DNA from: Caldicellulosiruptor danielii
GTDB lineage: Bacteria > Bacillota > Thermoanaerobacteria > Caldicellulosiruptorales > Caldicellulosiruptoraceae
Reading direction: 5' to 3'
Assembly (NCBI RefSeq): GCF_034343125.1
Contig: NZ_CP139957.1
Coordinates: forward strand, 1,916,001 to 1,980,000
DNA: 64,000 nucleotides
Shown here: positions 53,856-62,927 of the stretch, one piece after another
Layout of the letters: every line of letters starts with the position of its first letter
Numbering within the stretch: the stretch's first letter is position 1
The notes under the pieces: generated by a model
Told to the model about the DNA's origin: nothing
What the model saw: only the letters and a program-made list of their open reading frames with translations
The model's database searches: none
Made by a program: the position numbers and the translations under genes

Positions 53856-55247
53856 TTATAACTTGCTTGAAATCTCGCGGGCAATCAAAACCCCGTTTAC
53901 ACTTGCCTGCATAAGTCCTCTCGTAATTCCTGCTCCATCGCCACCAAAATAAAGGTTTTGAATTGTCAAACACTCAAAATTATTTTTGACTTTTACCTCG
54001 TTTGAATAAAACTTAACCTCAACACCGTAAAGCAGAGTGTCAAACGATGCAACTCCCTGCACTACATAGTCCAAAGCTTCAATCATCTCCTTTATGTCAA
54101 GCATTATCCTGTAAGGCAAAACCAAGCTCAAATCCCCTGCAACAGCATCTGTAAGTGTTGGTACAACAGAGTTTCTTTTTATCCTCTCCTCGTTTGACCT
54201 TCTTCCTCTTACAAAATCACCATACCTTTGAACAAGTACTTTGCCTCCAGAGAGCATGTTTGCAAGTTCTGCAATGTACTTACCATACTTTATACTATCT
54301 TTGAAGGGGTCTGTAAAGTGTTTTGATACAAGCAAAGCAAAGTTTGTGTTGTCGCTCTTTATATTTTTGTAGCTGTGACCGTTAACTACTGCCAAGTTGC
54401 CATAGTGTTCAACAGCAACATACCCACCCGGGTTCATGCAAAATGTTCTTACTTTGTCATCAAACGTTTTTGTATAGTATATGAACTTGCTCTCATAAAG
54501 ATGTTCTGTTATCCCCTTCCATATATGATTTGGTGTTTCAATCCTCACACCTATGTCAACTCTGTTGTTATCACAAGGAATTTGGTATTTTTCTATTATC
54601 TTAGAAAGCCAGCTTGCACCCTCACGTCCAACACATATAACAACATTTTTTGCATGGAATATACTGCCATCCTCAGTAACAACCCCTGCTACCTTCCCGT
54701 CTTCTATAATCAAGTCTTTTACAGGAGTTTTGAACTTTATCTCAATGTTATTTGCTAAAAGAAAATCCTGAAGTCTTTTGTAAATCTTTTTTGCCTCTTC
54801 AGTACCTAAATGCCTTATAGGGCTTTCAATAAGCATGAGGTTTGCAACAGTTGCCTTTCTTTTTATCTCCTCAATCACCTGGCTATTTGTACCATATACT
54901 TTAGTATCTGCCCCATTTTCAAGGTAAATATTGTCTACGTATTTGATTAGCTCATATGTCTTGCTCTGACCAACATATTCTTGAATTCTTCCTCCAACAT
55001 TAGGAGAAAGTGAAAGTTTACCATCAGAAAAAGCCCCAGCTCCTGAAAAACCTGTTGTTATATTGCAGGGTTTGCAATTTGCGCATACATTTGTAATCCT
55101 TTTTGGACATTCACGTGACTCAATGTCTCTTCCTTTTTCAAACATAATTATCTTTGCATCCTTGTTTTGTTTTATAAGCTCATAAGCAGTAAATATTCCA
55201 CATGGACCTGCTCCTACAATGATAACATCGTACTTCATTTTTGGCAT
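53856..55247 (-). CDS. FAD-dependent dehydrogenase, COG2509 type
   Basis: 463 residues. N-terminal FAD loop VIIVGAGPCGIFTAYELI; cysteine-rich CPKRITNVCANCKPCNITTG; TGFSGAGAFSDGKLSL; C-terminal YFGGDGAGITRGLMQASVNG. A conserved bacterial flavoprotein family with no settled substrate. Monocistronic. Confidence 0.88.
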   Translation of the reverse strand: MPKMKYDVIIVGAGPCGIFTAYELIKQNKDAKIIMFEKGRDIESRECPKRITNVCANCKPCNITTGFSGAGAFSDGKLSLSPNVGGRIQEYVGQSKTYELIKYVDNIYLENGADTKVYGTNSQVIEEIKRKATVANLMLIESPIRHLGTEEAKKIYKRLQDFLLANNIEIKFKTPVKDLIIEDGKVAGVVTEDGSIFHAKNVVICVGREGASWLSKIIEKYQIPCDNNRVDIGVRIETPNHIWKGITEHLYESKFIYYTKTFDDKVRTFCMNPGGYVAVEHYGNLAVVNGHSYKNIKSDNTNFALLVSKHFTDPFKDSIKYGKYIAELANMLSGGKVLVQRYGDFVRGRRSNEERIKRNSVVPTLTDAVAGDLSLVLPYRIMLDIKEMIEALDYVVQGVASFDTLLYGVEVKFYSNEVKVKNNFECLTIQNLYFGGDGAGITRGLMQASVNGVLIAREISSKL

Positions 55248-55415
55248 TCACCCTTTTAATTATTTTAAATTCCCATGAAATATTACAACAAAATATGAGA
55301 TTTGTCTATTAGAAATTTACACACTTTTTTAACACAGAAGAAAAGAAAAATCTATATATATAGGGTATTATATGTATTAGAGAAAAGAAAAATTTAGCAA
55401 GGAGGTTTCATATTA

Positions 55416-56534
55416 ATGAAAAGAAAAATTGTTGCCCTTTTAGTAGTTTTGGTGTTCGGACTATCAATAATACTACCAGTTTTTGCTGAACAAAATACTT
55501 CATCATCAAGTAACACAAATACTCAAACTGTAGCAAGTGCAACATACGACACAACAGCAAGCGCAACTTATCAGACCACAGTGAATACCACATATGAGAA
55601 GACTACTTATGAACAAACGTATAATCCTGTCTCAAGCCCAACAAGTTCATCAACTTCGTCAACCACATATAGCTCTACTTATTCTACAACTCCACAAGAG
55701 GTCATTCCACCAATCAGTAATGACAATATAAGCCTTAAAGAAGCTGAAAAGCTAACAAAAGAACAGAAAAAGAATATCATTAGTTTAATTTTCAAAATTA
55801 ATCGGTTAAAAGCTACGTTCAATAAAATCAATGCAGAAGTTAATCACTTGCGCGCAAAGATTAATAGTTACATTACAGCTGCACAGCGCTATGATAAAAA
55901 GTTCTTTGACCAAGAACTGCAAAGAATTATTAATGAAACAAATAAGTTGATTTCCCAAATTCAAAGGAATATAAAAAGCAAGAAACTATCACCTTCTCAA
56001 ATTGATGAGTATCAGAAACAGCTCGCTCAGAAATTAAATGAACTTAAAGTGTACCAAGAAACCTATAAGAATGAAAAGGAAACAACTGTCGCGCAGGCTG
56101 TCTACCAAATCAAACTATTAGTTGACCAAGTTCAGCCAGTTGTAAAGGATAAGGTGTACCAGATAGACCAGATAAATGCCCAGATAAAGGTAATAACAAA
56201 AGAATATGAGCAAGCTAAAAAGGAAAATAACTATACCAAGATGGTAACTGCATTAAACAGCTTAATTACTCTTTATCAGCAAAAGGTTGATAAAATAACT
56301 GAAATTAAGAATCTATATACTGACATCTTGACAAAAATTGGGAATATAATTAAGGATTCTCTAAAGCTAAAACTACCCGTGCAAAACAAAAATCAAAATA
56401 TTCAAAAAGAGCAAAATAGGGAAAAAGAAAAAAATAATGAGAAAGAGAAAAATATAAACATCAATGGAAAGGGTAAAGGTAACATTGAAATAAACATAAA
56501 AATTGTTCCTCCTCAAAAAGGAAAGAAAAAGTAA
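55416..56534 (+). CDS. Secreted coiled-coil protein with Ser/Thr linker
   Basis: 372 residues. Signal peptide (about 1-24, ending VFAEQ). A Ser/Thr/Tyr-rich stretch (about 25-95) has a repeated ATYDTT / ATYQTT / TTYEKT / TTYEQT motif. Residues 110-330 are almost entirely helical with coiled-coil heptads. A Lys/Asn/Glu tail ends in NININGKGKGNIEINIKIV, a possible beta strand. No domain recognised; likely wall-associated or surface. A strong ribosome-binding site (AAGGAGG) and a private terminator suggest good expression. Confidence 0.8.
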   Translation: MKRKIVALLVVLVFGLSIILPVFAEQNTSSSSNTNTQTVASATYDTTASATYQTTVNTTYEKTTYEQTYNPVSSPTSSSTSSTTYSSTYSTTPQEVIPPISNDNISLKEAEKLTKEQKKNIISLIFKINRLKATFNKINAEVNHLRAKINSYITAAQRYDKKFFDQELQRIINETNKLISQIQRNIKSKKLSPSQIDEYQKQLAQKLNELKVYQETYKNEKETTVAQAVYQIKLLVDQVQPVVKDKVYQIDQINAQIKVITKEYEQAKKENNYTKMVTALNSLITLYQQKVDKITEIKNLYTDILTKIGNIIKDSLKLKLPVQNKNQNIQKEQNREKEKNNEKEKNININGKGKGNIEINIKIVPPQKGKKK

Positions 56535-56558
56535 ATAGAGTTGTTGTATTAAAAAGTA

Positions 56559-56601
56559 TAGGTGTATACCTTGCCGAAAAAGGTATACACCTAATTTTTT
56601 T
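56559..56601. terminator. Bidirectional terminator with perfect 12-bp stem
   Basis: TAGGTGTATACC (56559-56570) pairs with GGTATACACCTA (56582-56593), followed by eight T on the plus strand. The stop codon of the converging gene (56591-56593) is part of the stem. Confidence 0.9.
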
Positions 56602-57334
56602 CGGTCAGATACTTCCAATATTTCTTTGGCATATTTTGCCGTTGCAATTTTAAATTCTTTCTTTCTTCAATTGCCATAGTCTTGAAATAAAGTTTCCACA
56701 GCTTTTGATACAAATTCTCATCATCTGAAAAGCTTGCATTTAAATTTATATCATTGAGAAACTTTATCATCTTGGTATCATAAATCGAAAGTTTGCTCCT
56801 TTTTTTGTCATGTATAACCCATTTGAAATTTTTCAACCTCTCTCTGAAAAAGTAAGAAATGGGGACCAAGATATCATTTGTGGGTTCAAATTGAGCGTAT
56901 AGCACTCCATTCTTTATCTCACTAAACCTCATAAGCCCCATGTACTTTCCTATTTCTCTGCTTACATTCTTGGACGCCTTTTCAACAAAATTCACAACAT
57001 CATTATGGTAAAGATATTTAACTTTTTTGCCATGCTTTAAAATAAGCTTTATATACTTATAGATATACGTTTCTTTGTTTTGAGCTTCAGATAGAAAACA
57101 ATAATATATCTTTTTAAATGTGATCTTATCAGATGCACTTATTACTTTTTGCCGAAGTTCCTGACTTCTATTTTTATCCAAAGCTACATAAACTGGACTA
57201 TCAAAAAACATGGGTTGATATCTGTCTTTTTCTGCAATAACAACCTCATCTTCGTTAACATGTGTGGATAAAATCTTATCTATACACGTCAAAAGCCCAT
57301 CGAATGTTCCATCATATAAAAAAACAGTGTACAT
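56591..57334 (-). CDS. Radical-SAM partner protein, TIGR03915/DUF4130 type
   Basis: 247 residues. Begins VFLYDGTFDGLLTCIDKIL as in the TIGR03915 family; the C-terminal DUF4130 part includes LMRFSEIKNGVLYAQFEPTND, YFRERLKNFKWVIHD and KLWKLYFKTMAIEERKNLKLQ. Family members are always encoded beside the radical-SAM protein found here 1 bp upstream, and the pair is thought to act in DNA repair or modification. No reaction is established. Confidence 0.9.
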   Translation of the reverse strand: MYTVFLYDGTFDGLLTCIDKILSTHVNEDEVVIAEKDRYQPMFFDSPVYVALDKNRSQELRQKVISASDKITFKKIYYCFLSEAQNKETYIYKYIKLILKHGKKVKYLYHNDVVNFVEKASKNVSREIGKYMGLMRFSEIKNGVLYAQFEPTNDILVPISYFFRERLKNFKWVIHDKKRSKLSIYDTKMIKFLNDINLNASFSDDENLYQKLWKLYFKTMAIEERKNLKLQRQNMPKKYWKYLTEKN

Positions 57335-57335
57335 T

Positions 57336-58592
57336 TTAAATCTCTCCAGTTATCACAGATGTGAATACCTCACTGTCAAAAAACGAAAGCTGTTTTACCT
57401 TCTGCTCTGCCGCTTTTTTCTCTATTAGCTGCAGTTTTACCTTCTCAGGAACAGTATCTATCAAATGCCTTTCATACGTCTTACCATTGCATGTTATAAA
57501 ATACTTTGCCCTCTTTAAAACCACACCAATTTTCTTAAGGTCATCAAAGTCAAGAGAATGAAATACTCTGTTTTTGATAATCCTTCTTGCACTTTTTATC
57601 CCTATTCCCGGCACTCTTATTAGCTCTTCATAGCTTGCTTTGTTCACCTCAACGGGGAATTTGTCAAGGTGCCTTAGTGCCCACATAACTTTCGGATCAA
57701 CTTCAAGGTCAAGGTTTTCATCCTTTTCAAAAAGCTCATCAGCAGTAAAATTGTAAACTCTAATTAGCCAGTCTGCCTGATACAGTCTATGTTCTCTTAA
57801 AAGAGGTGGTTTTTCCACTTTTAAAATCCTTGGATCATCATTTACAGGTGTATAGGCAGAATAGTAAACTCTCTTGAGCTTAAATTTTTTGTAAAGATGC
57901 TGGCTGAGTGTAATAATCTTTCGATCACTATCGTCTGTTGCACCTATTATCATCTGCGTGCTTTGACCTGCTGAAACAAAATTTCTTTCTTCTTCACCTA
58001 CTTTTGTTATAAACTCCATCGGTTTTAAAATGCTCTCTTTTGTTTTATTTGGACAAAGAAGCTTCAGGCTCTTTTCAGACGGAAGTTCAATATTGACACT
58101 CATTCTATCTGCTAAAAAGCCTGTTCTCCTAATCAAATCAAGCGATGCATATGGGATTGCTTTTACGTGAATATATCCATTGAACTGATACTTGTAGCGC
58201 AAAAGATATACTGTTTTGTACAACATCTCCATTGTCCAGTCAGGAGAGTTTTTGATGGCAGAACTTAGAAAAAGCCCTTCAATGTAATTTCGTTTATAAA
58301 AATTCATCGTAAGCTCTGCAACCTCATAAGGAGTAAAAGTTGCCCTTTTTATGTCGTTGCTCTTTCTATTAATACAGTAGGCACAATCAAAGAGGCATTC
58401 GTTTGTAAAAAGAACTTTTAAAAGAGATATACACCTGCCATCATCTGTCCAGCTATGACAAATACCCGCTGTAAAGGTTGAACCAATACCATAATTTGTT
58501 TCACGTTTGCTTCCACTTGATGCGCAAGAGACATCGTATTTTGCTGCTGCACCCAGTATCTGAAGTTTTTCAAGGATATCCATTTCAATCAC
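57336..58592 (-). CDS. Putative DNA modification/repair radical SAM protein, TIGR03916
   Basis: 418 residues. The 4Fe-4S cysteines are in NECLFDCAYCINR (CxxxCxxC). The C-terminal end has a helix-hairpin-helix DNA-binding motif (EELIRVPGIGIKSARRII). It forms a two-gene unit with its DUF4130 partner. Substrate unknown. Confidence 0.92.
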   Translation of the reverse strand: MIEMDILEKLQILGAAAKYDVSCASSGSKRETNYGIGSTFTAGICHSWTDDGRCISLLKVLFTNECLFDCAYCINRKSNDIKRATFTPYEVAELTMNFYKRNYIEGLFLSSAIKNSPDWTMEMLYKTVYLLRYKYQFNGYIHVKAIPYASLDLIRRTGFLADRMSVNIELPSEKSLKLLCPNKTKESILKPMEFITKVGEEERNFVSAGQSTQMIIGATDDSDRKIITLSQHLYKKFKLKRVYYSAYTPVNDDPRILKVEKPPLLREHRLYQADWLIRVYNFTADELFEKDENLDLEVDPKVMWALRHLDKFPVEVNKASYEELIRVPGIGIKSARRIIKNRVFHSLDFDDLKKIGVVLKRAKYFITCNGKTYERHLIDTVPEKVKLQLIEKKAAEQKVKQLSFFDSEVFTSVITGEI

Positions 58593-58669
58593 TTCTTTGT
58601 TTATTCTTTGACTTTATAACTATATAATAACCGAATATATATTCTATTTCAATAGTTAAGGTCACATCC

Positions 58670-58709
58670 AAAAAAACTGGGACTCTTCAAAAACTATTTG
58701 AAGAGCCCC
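58670..58709 (-). terminator. Terminator after the GH42 operon
   Basis: Stem GGG(g)CTCTTCAAA / TTTGAAGAG(t)CCC on the minus strand, then a run of seven T. Confidence 0.85.
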
Positions 58710-58740
58710 ATGTAATTAGCTAATTGTGGTAAAAAATCTT

Positions 58741-60771
58741 TTATTTTCTTAATATCATAACTTCTTTTGCACTCAGCATTACTCTGCCACTTAAGGTCTT
58801 TTGTGTTACCAGTTCATAGAACTCTTGTGGCAAATCAATGTAAACATCATGGTTATTGAAATTCAAAAGGAAAATATACTCTTTGCCATCTTTTATTCGT
58901 TTTGTAACCTCAACCCCTTCTGGTACAGGCAGAATTGGTTTTACACCAGCCATATCAGCATAGTACTTAATAAGTCCTTCTATAACCTTTTGCTCTGGCC
59001 TTGTACCTATATACACTGCCTTGCCACTGCCATATGTATTTTCCAAAATAGCAGGCATTCCTTTATAATAATCCTGTTCAAAATATGCAAGTGTTTTTGC
59101 ACCTTCTGAGTGAATGACGTCACATATAAAGTTACACTCATACTTGCCATCAAGTGTTCCAAGTGGCTTTTCAAGAATGATTGCGTTTTTCATATCTGGA
59201 AAGAGTGCATCAATCTCCTCAATCCAGATTCCCAAAAGTTTTCTGAACCAGCCAGGATACCCTCCCAGAATTACCCTGTCGTTCTCATCAACAAGACCTG
59301 AGAGGAACGTGGTAATAAATATTCCCCCATTTTTCACGTATTCTTCTATATTCTTTGCAGTCTTGCTATCGAGCAAATACAAAAGAGGGGCAACAACAAG
59401 TTTATACCTTGATAAATCTTCAGTTGGATCAATAACATCTACGTTTGTTTTGAGTTTATACAAAGCCTTGTAATACGAATCAATGTGCTCTAAATACGAA
59501 ATGTCATTTCTAAATCCCATACTCTCTTCAAGCGCCCACCAGTTCTCCCAGTCAAACAAAAGTGCTACCTCGCTTTTGTTCACTGACTCTAAAATCTCAT
59601 CTAAACGCAAAAGTTCATCGCCAATTTGTTTTAGCTCTTTGCTAACCCTTGTATTCAAGTGCCCAGCATGTGGCACCATTGCAGAGTGGAATTTTTCACA
59701 CGACCCAACCGACTGTCTCCACTGGAAGTACAAAACAGAGTCCGCACCGTGAGCTATTGCATGGTAGCTCAAAAGTCTTATCATGCCAGGGCGTTTTGCT
59801 GAATTGTACCACTGCCAGTTTGTCTGGCTTGGTGTTTGTTCCATTAATATAAATGATTGGTCCCTTTTAAGTCCACGCATAAGGTCATGCTTGAAAGCTA
59901 CAGAATGTGGAGAGTCTTTGATAGAAGGATAATTGTCCCACGAAACTATATCCATATACCTTGCCCATTTGTGGTAATCGAGTGGTTTAAATGGCCCCAT
60001 AAGGTTTGTTGTAACAGGCACATCTGGCATATATTTTTTGATAATCTCAACTTCCATCTTATAAAGATTTAGCAAGCTATCAGACATAAACCTCTTATAA
60101 TCAAGTGAAAGTCCCTGGAACGAGCTTTTTTGTCTGCCCGGCATATATTCATATTCCTCATTTAGATATGATGGAACTTCAATCTCATCCCAATCATAAA
60201 ATGTATGACCCCAAAATGCAGTGTTCCAGCGCTTGTTCAGCTCATCCAATGTTTTATATCTTTCTTTTAGCCACTGTCTAAAGGCTTTCGCACAGTTTTC
60301 GCAGTAGCAGTAAGGACCATATTCGTTACTGATATGCCACATTATAACTGCTGGATGGTCTTTGTACCTTCTTGCCATCTCTTCAACAATTCTTTTTGCA
60401 GCCTCTTGGAAGTTTTTGCTGTTAGGGCAGTAGTTTTGCCTTGCCCCATGCTTTCTTTTTCGCCCATAGATATCAACAGGCAGCACATCAGGGTATTTTT
60501 TTGACAGCCAAGCTGGCTGTGAAGCTGTTGGCGTTGCTAAGATGACGTGAATACCATTTGAATAGAGCTTGTCAATTATTCTGTCAAGCCATTCAAACGT
60601 AAACTTCTCCTCACTTGGCTGAAGCTGAGCCCATGAAAAAATTGGCATTGACACTGCATTTACATTGTAATACTTCATAAACTCAATATCTTGTTCCCAT
60701 ACATCTTCTGTCCACTGGTCAGGATTATAGTCTCCACCATGTAAGAATTTTTTCAGCTTGATTTTCGCCAT
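58741..60771 (-). CDS. Beta-galactosidase, glycoside hydrolase family 42
   Basis: 676 residues, no signal peptide, so cytoplasmic. The TIM barrel has acid/base Glu150 in WHISNEYGPY and the nucleophile Glu near residue 312 in ILMEQTPSQTNWQ. The zinc cluster Cys115, Cys155, Cys157 and Cys160 (YCYCENC) is intact. A trimerisation domain (about 395-600) and a C-terminal beta domain follow. It removes beta-galactosyl residues from short oligosaccharides. It is the last gene of a three-gene operon. Confidence 0.95.
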   Translation of the reverse strand: MAKIKLKKFLHGGDYNPDQWTEDVWEQDIEFMKYYNVNAVSMPIFSWAQLQPSEEKFTFEWLDRIIDKLYSNGIHVILATPTASQPAWLSKKYPDVLPVDIYGRKRKHGARQNYCPNSKNFQEAAKRIVEEMARRYKDHPAVIMWHISNEYGPYCYCENCAKAFRQWLKERYKTLDELNKRWNTAFWGHTFYDWDEIEVPSYLNEEYEYMPGRQKSSFQGLSLDYKRFMSDSLLNLYKMEVEIIKKYMPDVPVTTNLMGPFKPLDYHKWARYMDIVSWDNYPSIKDSPHSVAFKHDLMRGLKRDQSFILMEQTPSQTNWQWYNSAKRPGMIRLLSYHAIAHGADSVLYFQWRQSVGSCEKFHSAMVPHAGHLNTRVSKELKQIGDELLRLDEILESVNKSEVALLFDWENWWALEESMGFRNDISYLEHIDSYYKALYKLKTNVDVIDPTEDLSRYKLVVAPLLYLLDSKTAKNIEEYVKNGGIFITTFLSGLVDENDRVILGGYPGWFRKLLGIWIEEIDALFPDMKNAIILEKPLGTLDGKYECNFICDVIHSEGAKTLAYFEQDYYKGMPAILENTYGSGKAVYIGTRPEQKVIEGLIKYYADMAGVKPILPVPEGVEVTKRIKDGKEYIFLLNFNNHDVYIDLPQEFYELVTQKTLSGRVMLSAKEVMILRK

Positions 60772-60797
60772 AGAAAGCTGTCCTCCCTTTTTAGTAT

Positions 60798-61169
60798 TTA
60801 TTCAACTGGAAATCCAATTACACTTAAAAGTGCCATGTTACCAAGTCGTGTATCCAAGCGTGACATCTGAACAACAATGTTTTGGTCACTTTCAACCACT
60901 AAAGAATACGGAACTTCTTTTGGAATAACAAGATTCCCTATCAGCTCTGGCTTGTTTAGCCATGCATGAATTGTTCTTTTTGCCTTGACAACAAAATAAT
61001 CACTTTCAATCGGGTCTCTGTCCTCAAAAAAGACTGTGAGTTTCACCTTTGCATCAACATCTCCAGTGTTCACTATACACAAACATTCATGTCCAGGAAT
61101 TGACATTGACCCCTCAGATGGAATGTATCCATCTGGAATTACCCACACTCTTTTGCCCAAGGCTCTCAT
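60798..61169 (-). CDS. Sensory-rhodopsin-transducer (ASRT)-family protein
   Basis: 123 residues. GKRVWVIPDGYIPSEGS, PGHECLCIVNTGD, VFFEDRDPI, RTIHAWLN and VVQMSRLDTR match the ASRT family, named for a soluble partner of Anabaena sensory rhodopsin. Homologues occur in Thermotoga and many sugar-degrading bacteria with no rhodopsin; their beta-sandwich may bind a sugar or metabolite. Placed between an esterase-like hydrolase and a beta-galactosidase, a carbohydrate role is likely. Function unproven. Confidence 0.85.
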   Translation of the reverse strand: MRALGKRVWVIPDGYIPSEGSMSIPGHECLCIVNTGDVDAKVKLTVFFEDRDPIESDYFVVKAKRTIHAWLNKPELIGNLVIPKEVPYSLVVESDQNIVVQMSRLDTRLGNMALLSVIGFPVE

Positions 61170-61197
61170 TTATAAGCCCTCCTAAGCATTTTTATTT

Positions 61198-62325
61198 TTA
61201 AACATTTAGAAACAAATAATTCATTGCATCTTCTTGCATGTATGAATTGAATTGATGAGGATTTGGATAAAATTTGTATGAAAAATTGTGCCTACAGCCT
61301 GCTTTACTATAATACTCTTCTATCTTAGCCACTGCACTTTTCATTGCATCAATTGGAAACAAAGAATCATACTCACACTGCATCACAAAAAGTTTTCTCG
61401 GAATGATAAGCCCGGCTATATCTGGCAAGTCTAAAAAGCGCGTAAAGCCGGGGATATGTACCATGAATGTATGCCTTGAAGTTTGACCCAGCATTTTTGA
61501 AAACCCAGACATAAAAGCTATTACTAAGCTTGCCTTTATCTCTTTTTTCAAAGCACTTAAAAATAAAGTTCTAAAACCACCCAAGGAAAACCCCATACAC
61601 GCAATTCTTTCTTTATCAACATCTTCCCTTTTCAAGAGATAATTTAGCCATGCAATGTCTTCGTTAATCAAGATACTTGGCCAGTTTGTCCCATAAAAAT
61701 TGATATTCTTAAATATTATCCCTTCAAGCTCGGAAGAAATCCTATTAAAAAGCTTAATAAATTCGTAGCTACCCTTATCAAGACTTGTCAGCTGTTCATA
61801 AGTTTTATAATCGACAAATGTCTTTATTAACTCTTGGGGAAGTCTTCTTTTTCCAAAATAAAACGCATCAGGGCAGAAAACTGCAACCCCTCTTTCAAGC
61901 AGGTCAAGAGCCCATCTTTTTGATGAATAAAACTTTTCTCTGTACTCTTTTATAAAAGGCTGTGTACTATCATCCATAAAGATTCTCTCTTTGCCCCAGT
62001 AATAAAAACCACCATGGTCATGCAAAACCACAACAACAGGATAAGGCGGATTTGAACTGGCTGGTTTTAAAAATGCTGCTTCGGATTCAATACCATTTAG
62101 GTTAGCTGTTATTATTTCTTCTGTAAAGACTTCACAGAAGCTTTCTTTTTTGTTTTTCTCGACAAAACATAAATCCAATTCTAAATAAAGCAAAGGCTGG
62201 AGTTTTTCAACAATACATTTTTGAAATTCAAAGTCACATGAGTCCAAAATTGGCTTTGCCCAGTTAGAGTCAGAAGCGCTTGGTTTATTATGAATACCAA
62301 AATACCTTTCGAACAATTCAATCAT
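61198..62325 (-). CDS. Alpha/beta hydrolase, carbohydrate-esterase-like
   Basis: 375 residues, no signal peptide. Nucleophile Ser in GFSLGG near residue 244, Asp in CEYDSLFP, His in YPNPHQF near the end; VVVLHDHGGFYYWGKE forms the oxyanion region. It resembles the dienelactone-hydrolase/acetyl-xylan-esterase group of large hydrolases (Abhydrolase_7-like). First gene of the GH42 operon, so probably removes an ester from a sugar substrate before or after galactose release. Substrate unknown. Confidence 0.8.
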   Translation of the reverse strand: MIELFERYFGIHNKPSASDSNWAKPILDSCDFEFQKCIVEKLQPLLYLELDLCFVEKNKKESFCEVFTEEIITANLNGIESEAAFLKPASSNPPYPVVVVLHDHGGFYYWGKERIFMDDSTQPFIKEYREKFYSSKRWALDLLERGVAVFCPDAFYFGKRRLPQELIKTFVDYKTYEQLTSLDKGSYEFIKLFNRISSELEGIIFKNINFYGTNWPSILINEDIAWLNYLLKREDVDKERIACMGFSLGGFRTLFLSALKKEIKASLVIAFMSGFSKMLGQTSRHTFMVHIPGFTRFLDLPDIAGLIIPRKLFVMQCEYDSLFPIDAMKSAVAKIEEYYSKAGCRHNFSYKFYPNPHQFNSYMQEDAMNYLFLNV

Positions 62326-62389
62326 TTTTGTTCTTTCCTTTCAGACTTCTGAGCCTGCTAATTTTTTGCTTTTATCTTGGTTTGTCTAT

Positions 62390-62418
62390 ATTATATCAAC
62401 AAGGTAAATAGCTGTTAA
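62390..62418 (-). promoter_or_regulatory. Promoter of the esterase-ASRT-GH42 operon
   Basis: TTAACA, 17 bp, TATAAT on the minus strand, about 65 bases before the first ATG (ribosome-binding site AAGGAAAG). Confidence 0.65.
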
Positions 62419-62528
62419 GTTATTTTAGAGCAATGAATTTTAAGATTGATATAAGGATTTTAAGATGCAGAAGAAAGAGTTGCAATTTTGAACATTTGAT
62501 TTTATAATTTAAATGAAAATATGAGGAT

Positions 62529-62604
62529 GCGCCCGTAGCTCAGAGGATAGAGCGTAGGACTTCGAATCCTGTGGTCGGGGGTTCGACTCCCCCCGGGCGT
62601 GCCA
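62529..62604 (+). tRNA. tRNA-Arg (anticodon TCG)
   Basis: 76 bases with encoded CCA. Acceptor GCGCCCG / CGGGCGT, D arm GCTC-GAGC, anticodon loop CTTCGAA (TCG), T arm GGGGG-TTCGACT-CCCCC. All stems pair, with G-T pairs at 1-72 and at the base of the anticodon stem. Confidence 0.96.
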
Positions 62605-62712
62605 GAGATAGCAAGGTTTTTTAAGCTCATAAGATTTAAAATATTCTGCATTTGCTAACATTTTGCAAACATACAATACAAGATAACAGGAGATAATAGA
62701 ACACAACAAATT

Positions 62713-62738
62713 AAGCTGAGCACAATGCTCAGCTTTTT
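62713..62738 (+). terminator. Terminator downstream of tRNA-Arg
   Basis: Stem AAGCTGAGC / GCTCAGCTT with loop ACAAT, then TTTTG, about 110 bases after the tRNA. Confidence 0.85.
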
Positions 62739-62775
62739 TGTTGCGGTGGTTATGACAGAGTGTGGTAAAAAATGA

Positions 62776-62880
62776 TTAAGCCTTCTTCTTGGAAAGGTAT
62801 TTGTTGTAAAATTTTTCATAGTCAATATGTTTGCCTATACCAAGAAGCTGGTTTTGTACCAGTCTTTTTATTTTGTCTAA
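62776..62880 (-). pseudogene. 34-codon C-terminal gene remnant
   Basis: The minus strand reads LDKIKRLVQNQLLGIGKHID, then YEKFYNKYLSKKKA and a stop, which looks like the end of a real protein. An in-frame stop lies directly before it, and there is no start codon or ribosome-binding site. Probably a relic left next to the tRNA; family not recognised. Confidence 0.45.
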
Positions 62881-62889
62881 TTAGAAAAC

Positions 62890-62918
62890 AAAAAAGGTTG
62901 TTCTTTTTTAGAACAACC
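62890..62918 (-). terminator. Terminator after the DUF1828 gene
   Basis: Stem GGTTGTTC / GAACAACC (62896-62903 with 62911-62918) followed on the minus strand by TTTTTTG. Confidence 0.85.
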
Positions 62919-62927
62919 TCTTTTAAG

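Noticed and set aside
54375-54758. 127-codon plus-strand reading frame
   Set aside because: Antisense to the FAD-dehydrogenase gene with no start signal or recognisable protein.
62509-62709. Minus-strand reading frame containing WHARGESNPRPQDSKSY
   Set aside because: It is the well-known antisense translation of a tRNA gene, here tRNA-Arg at 62529-62604.
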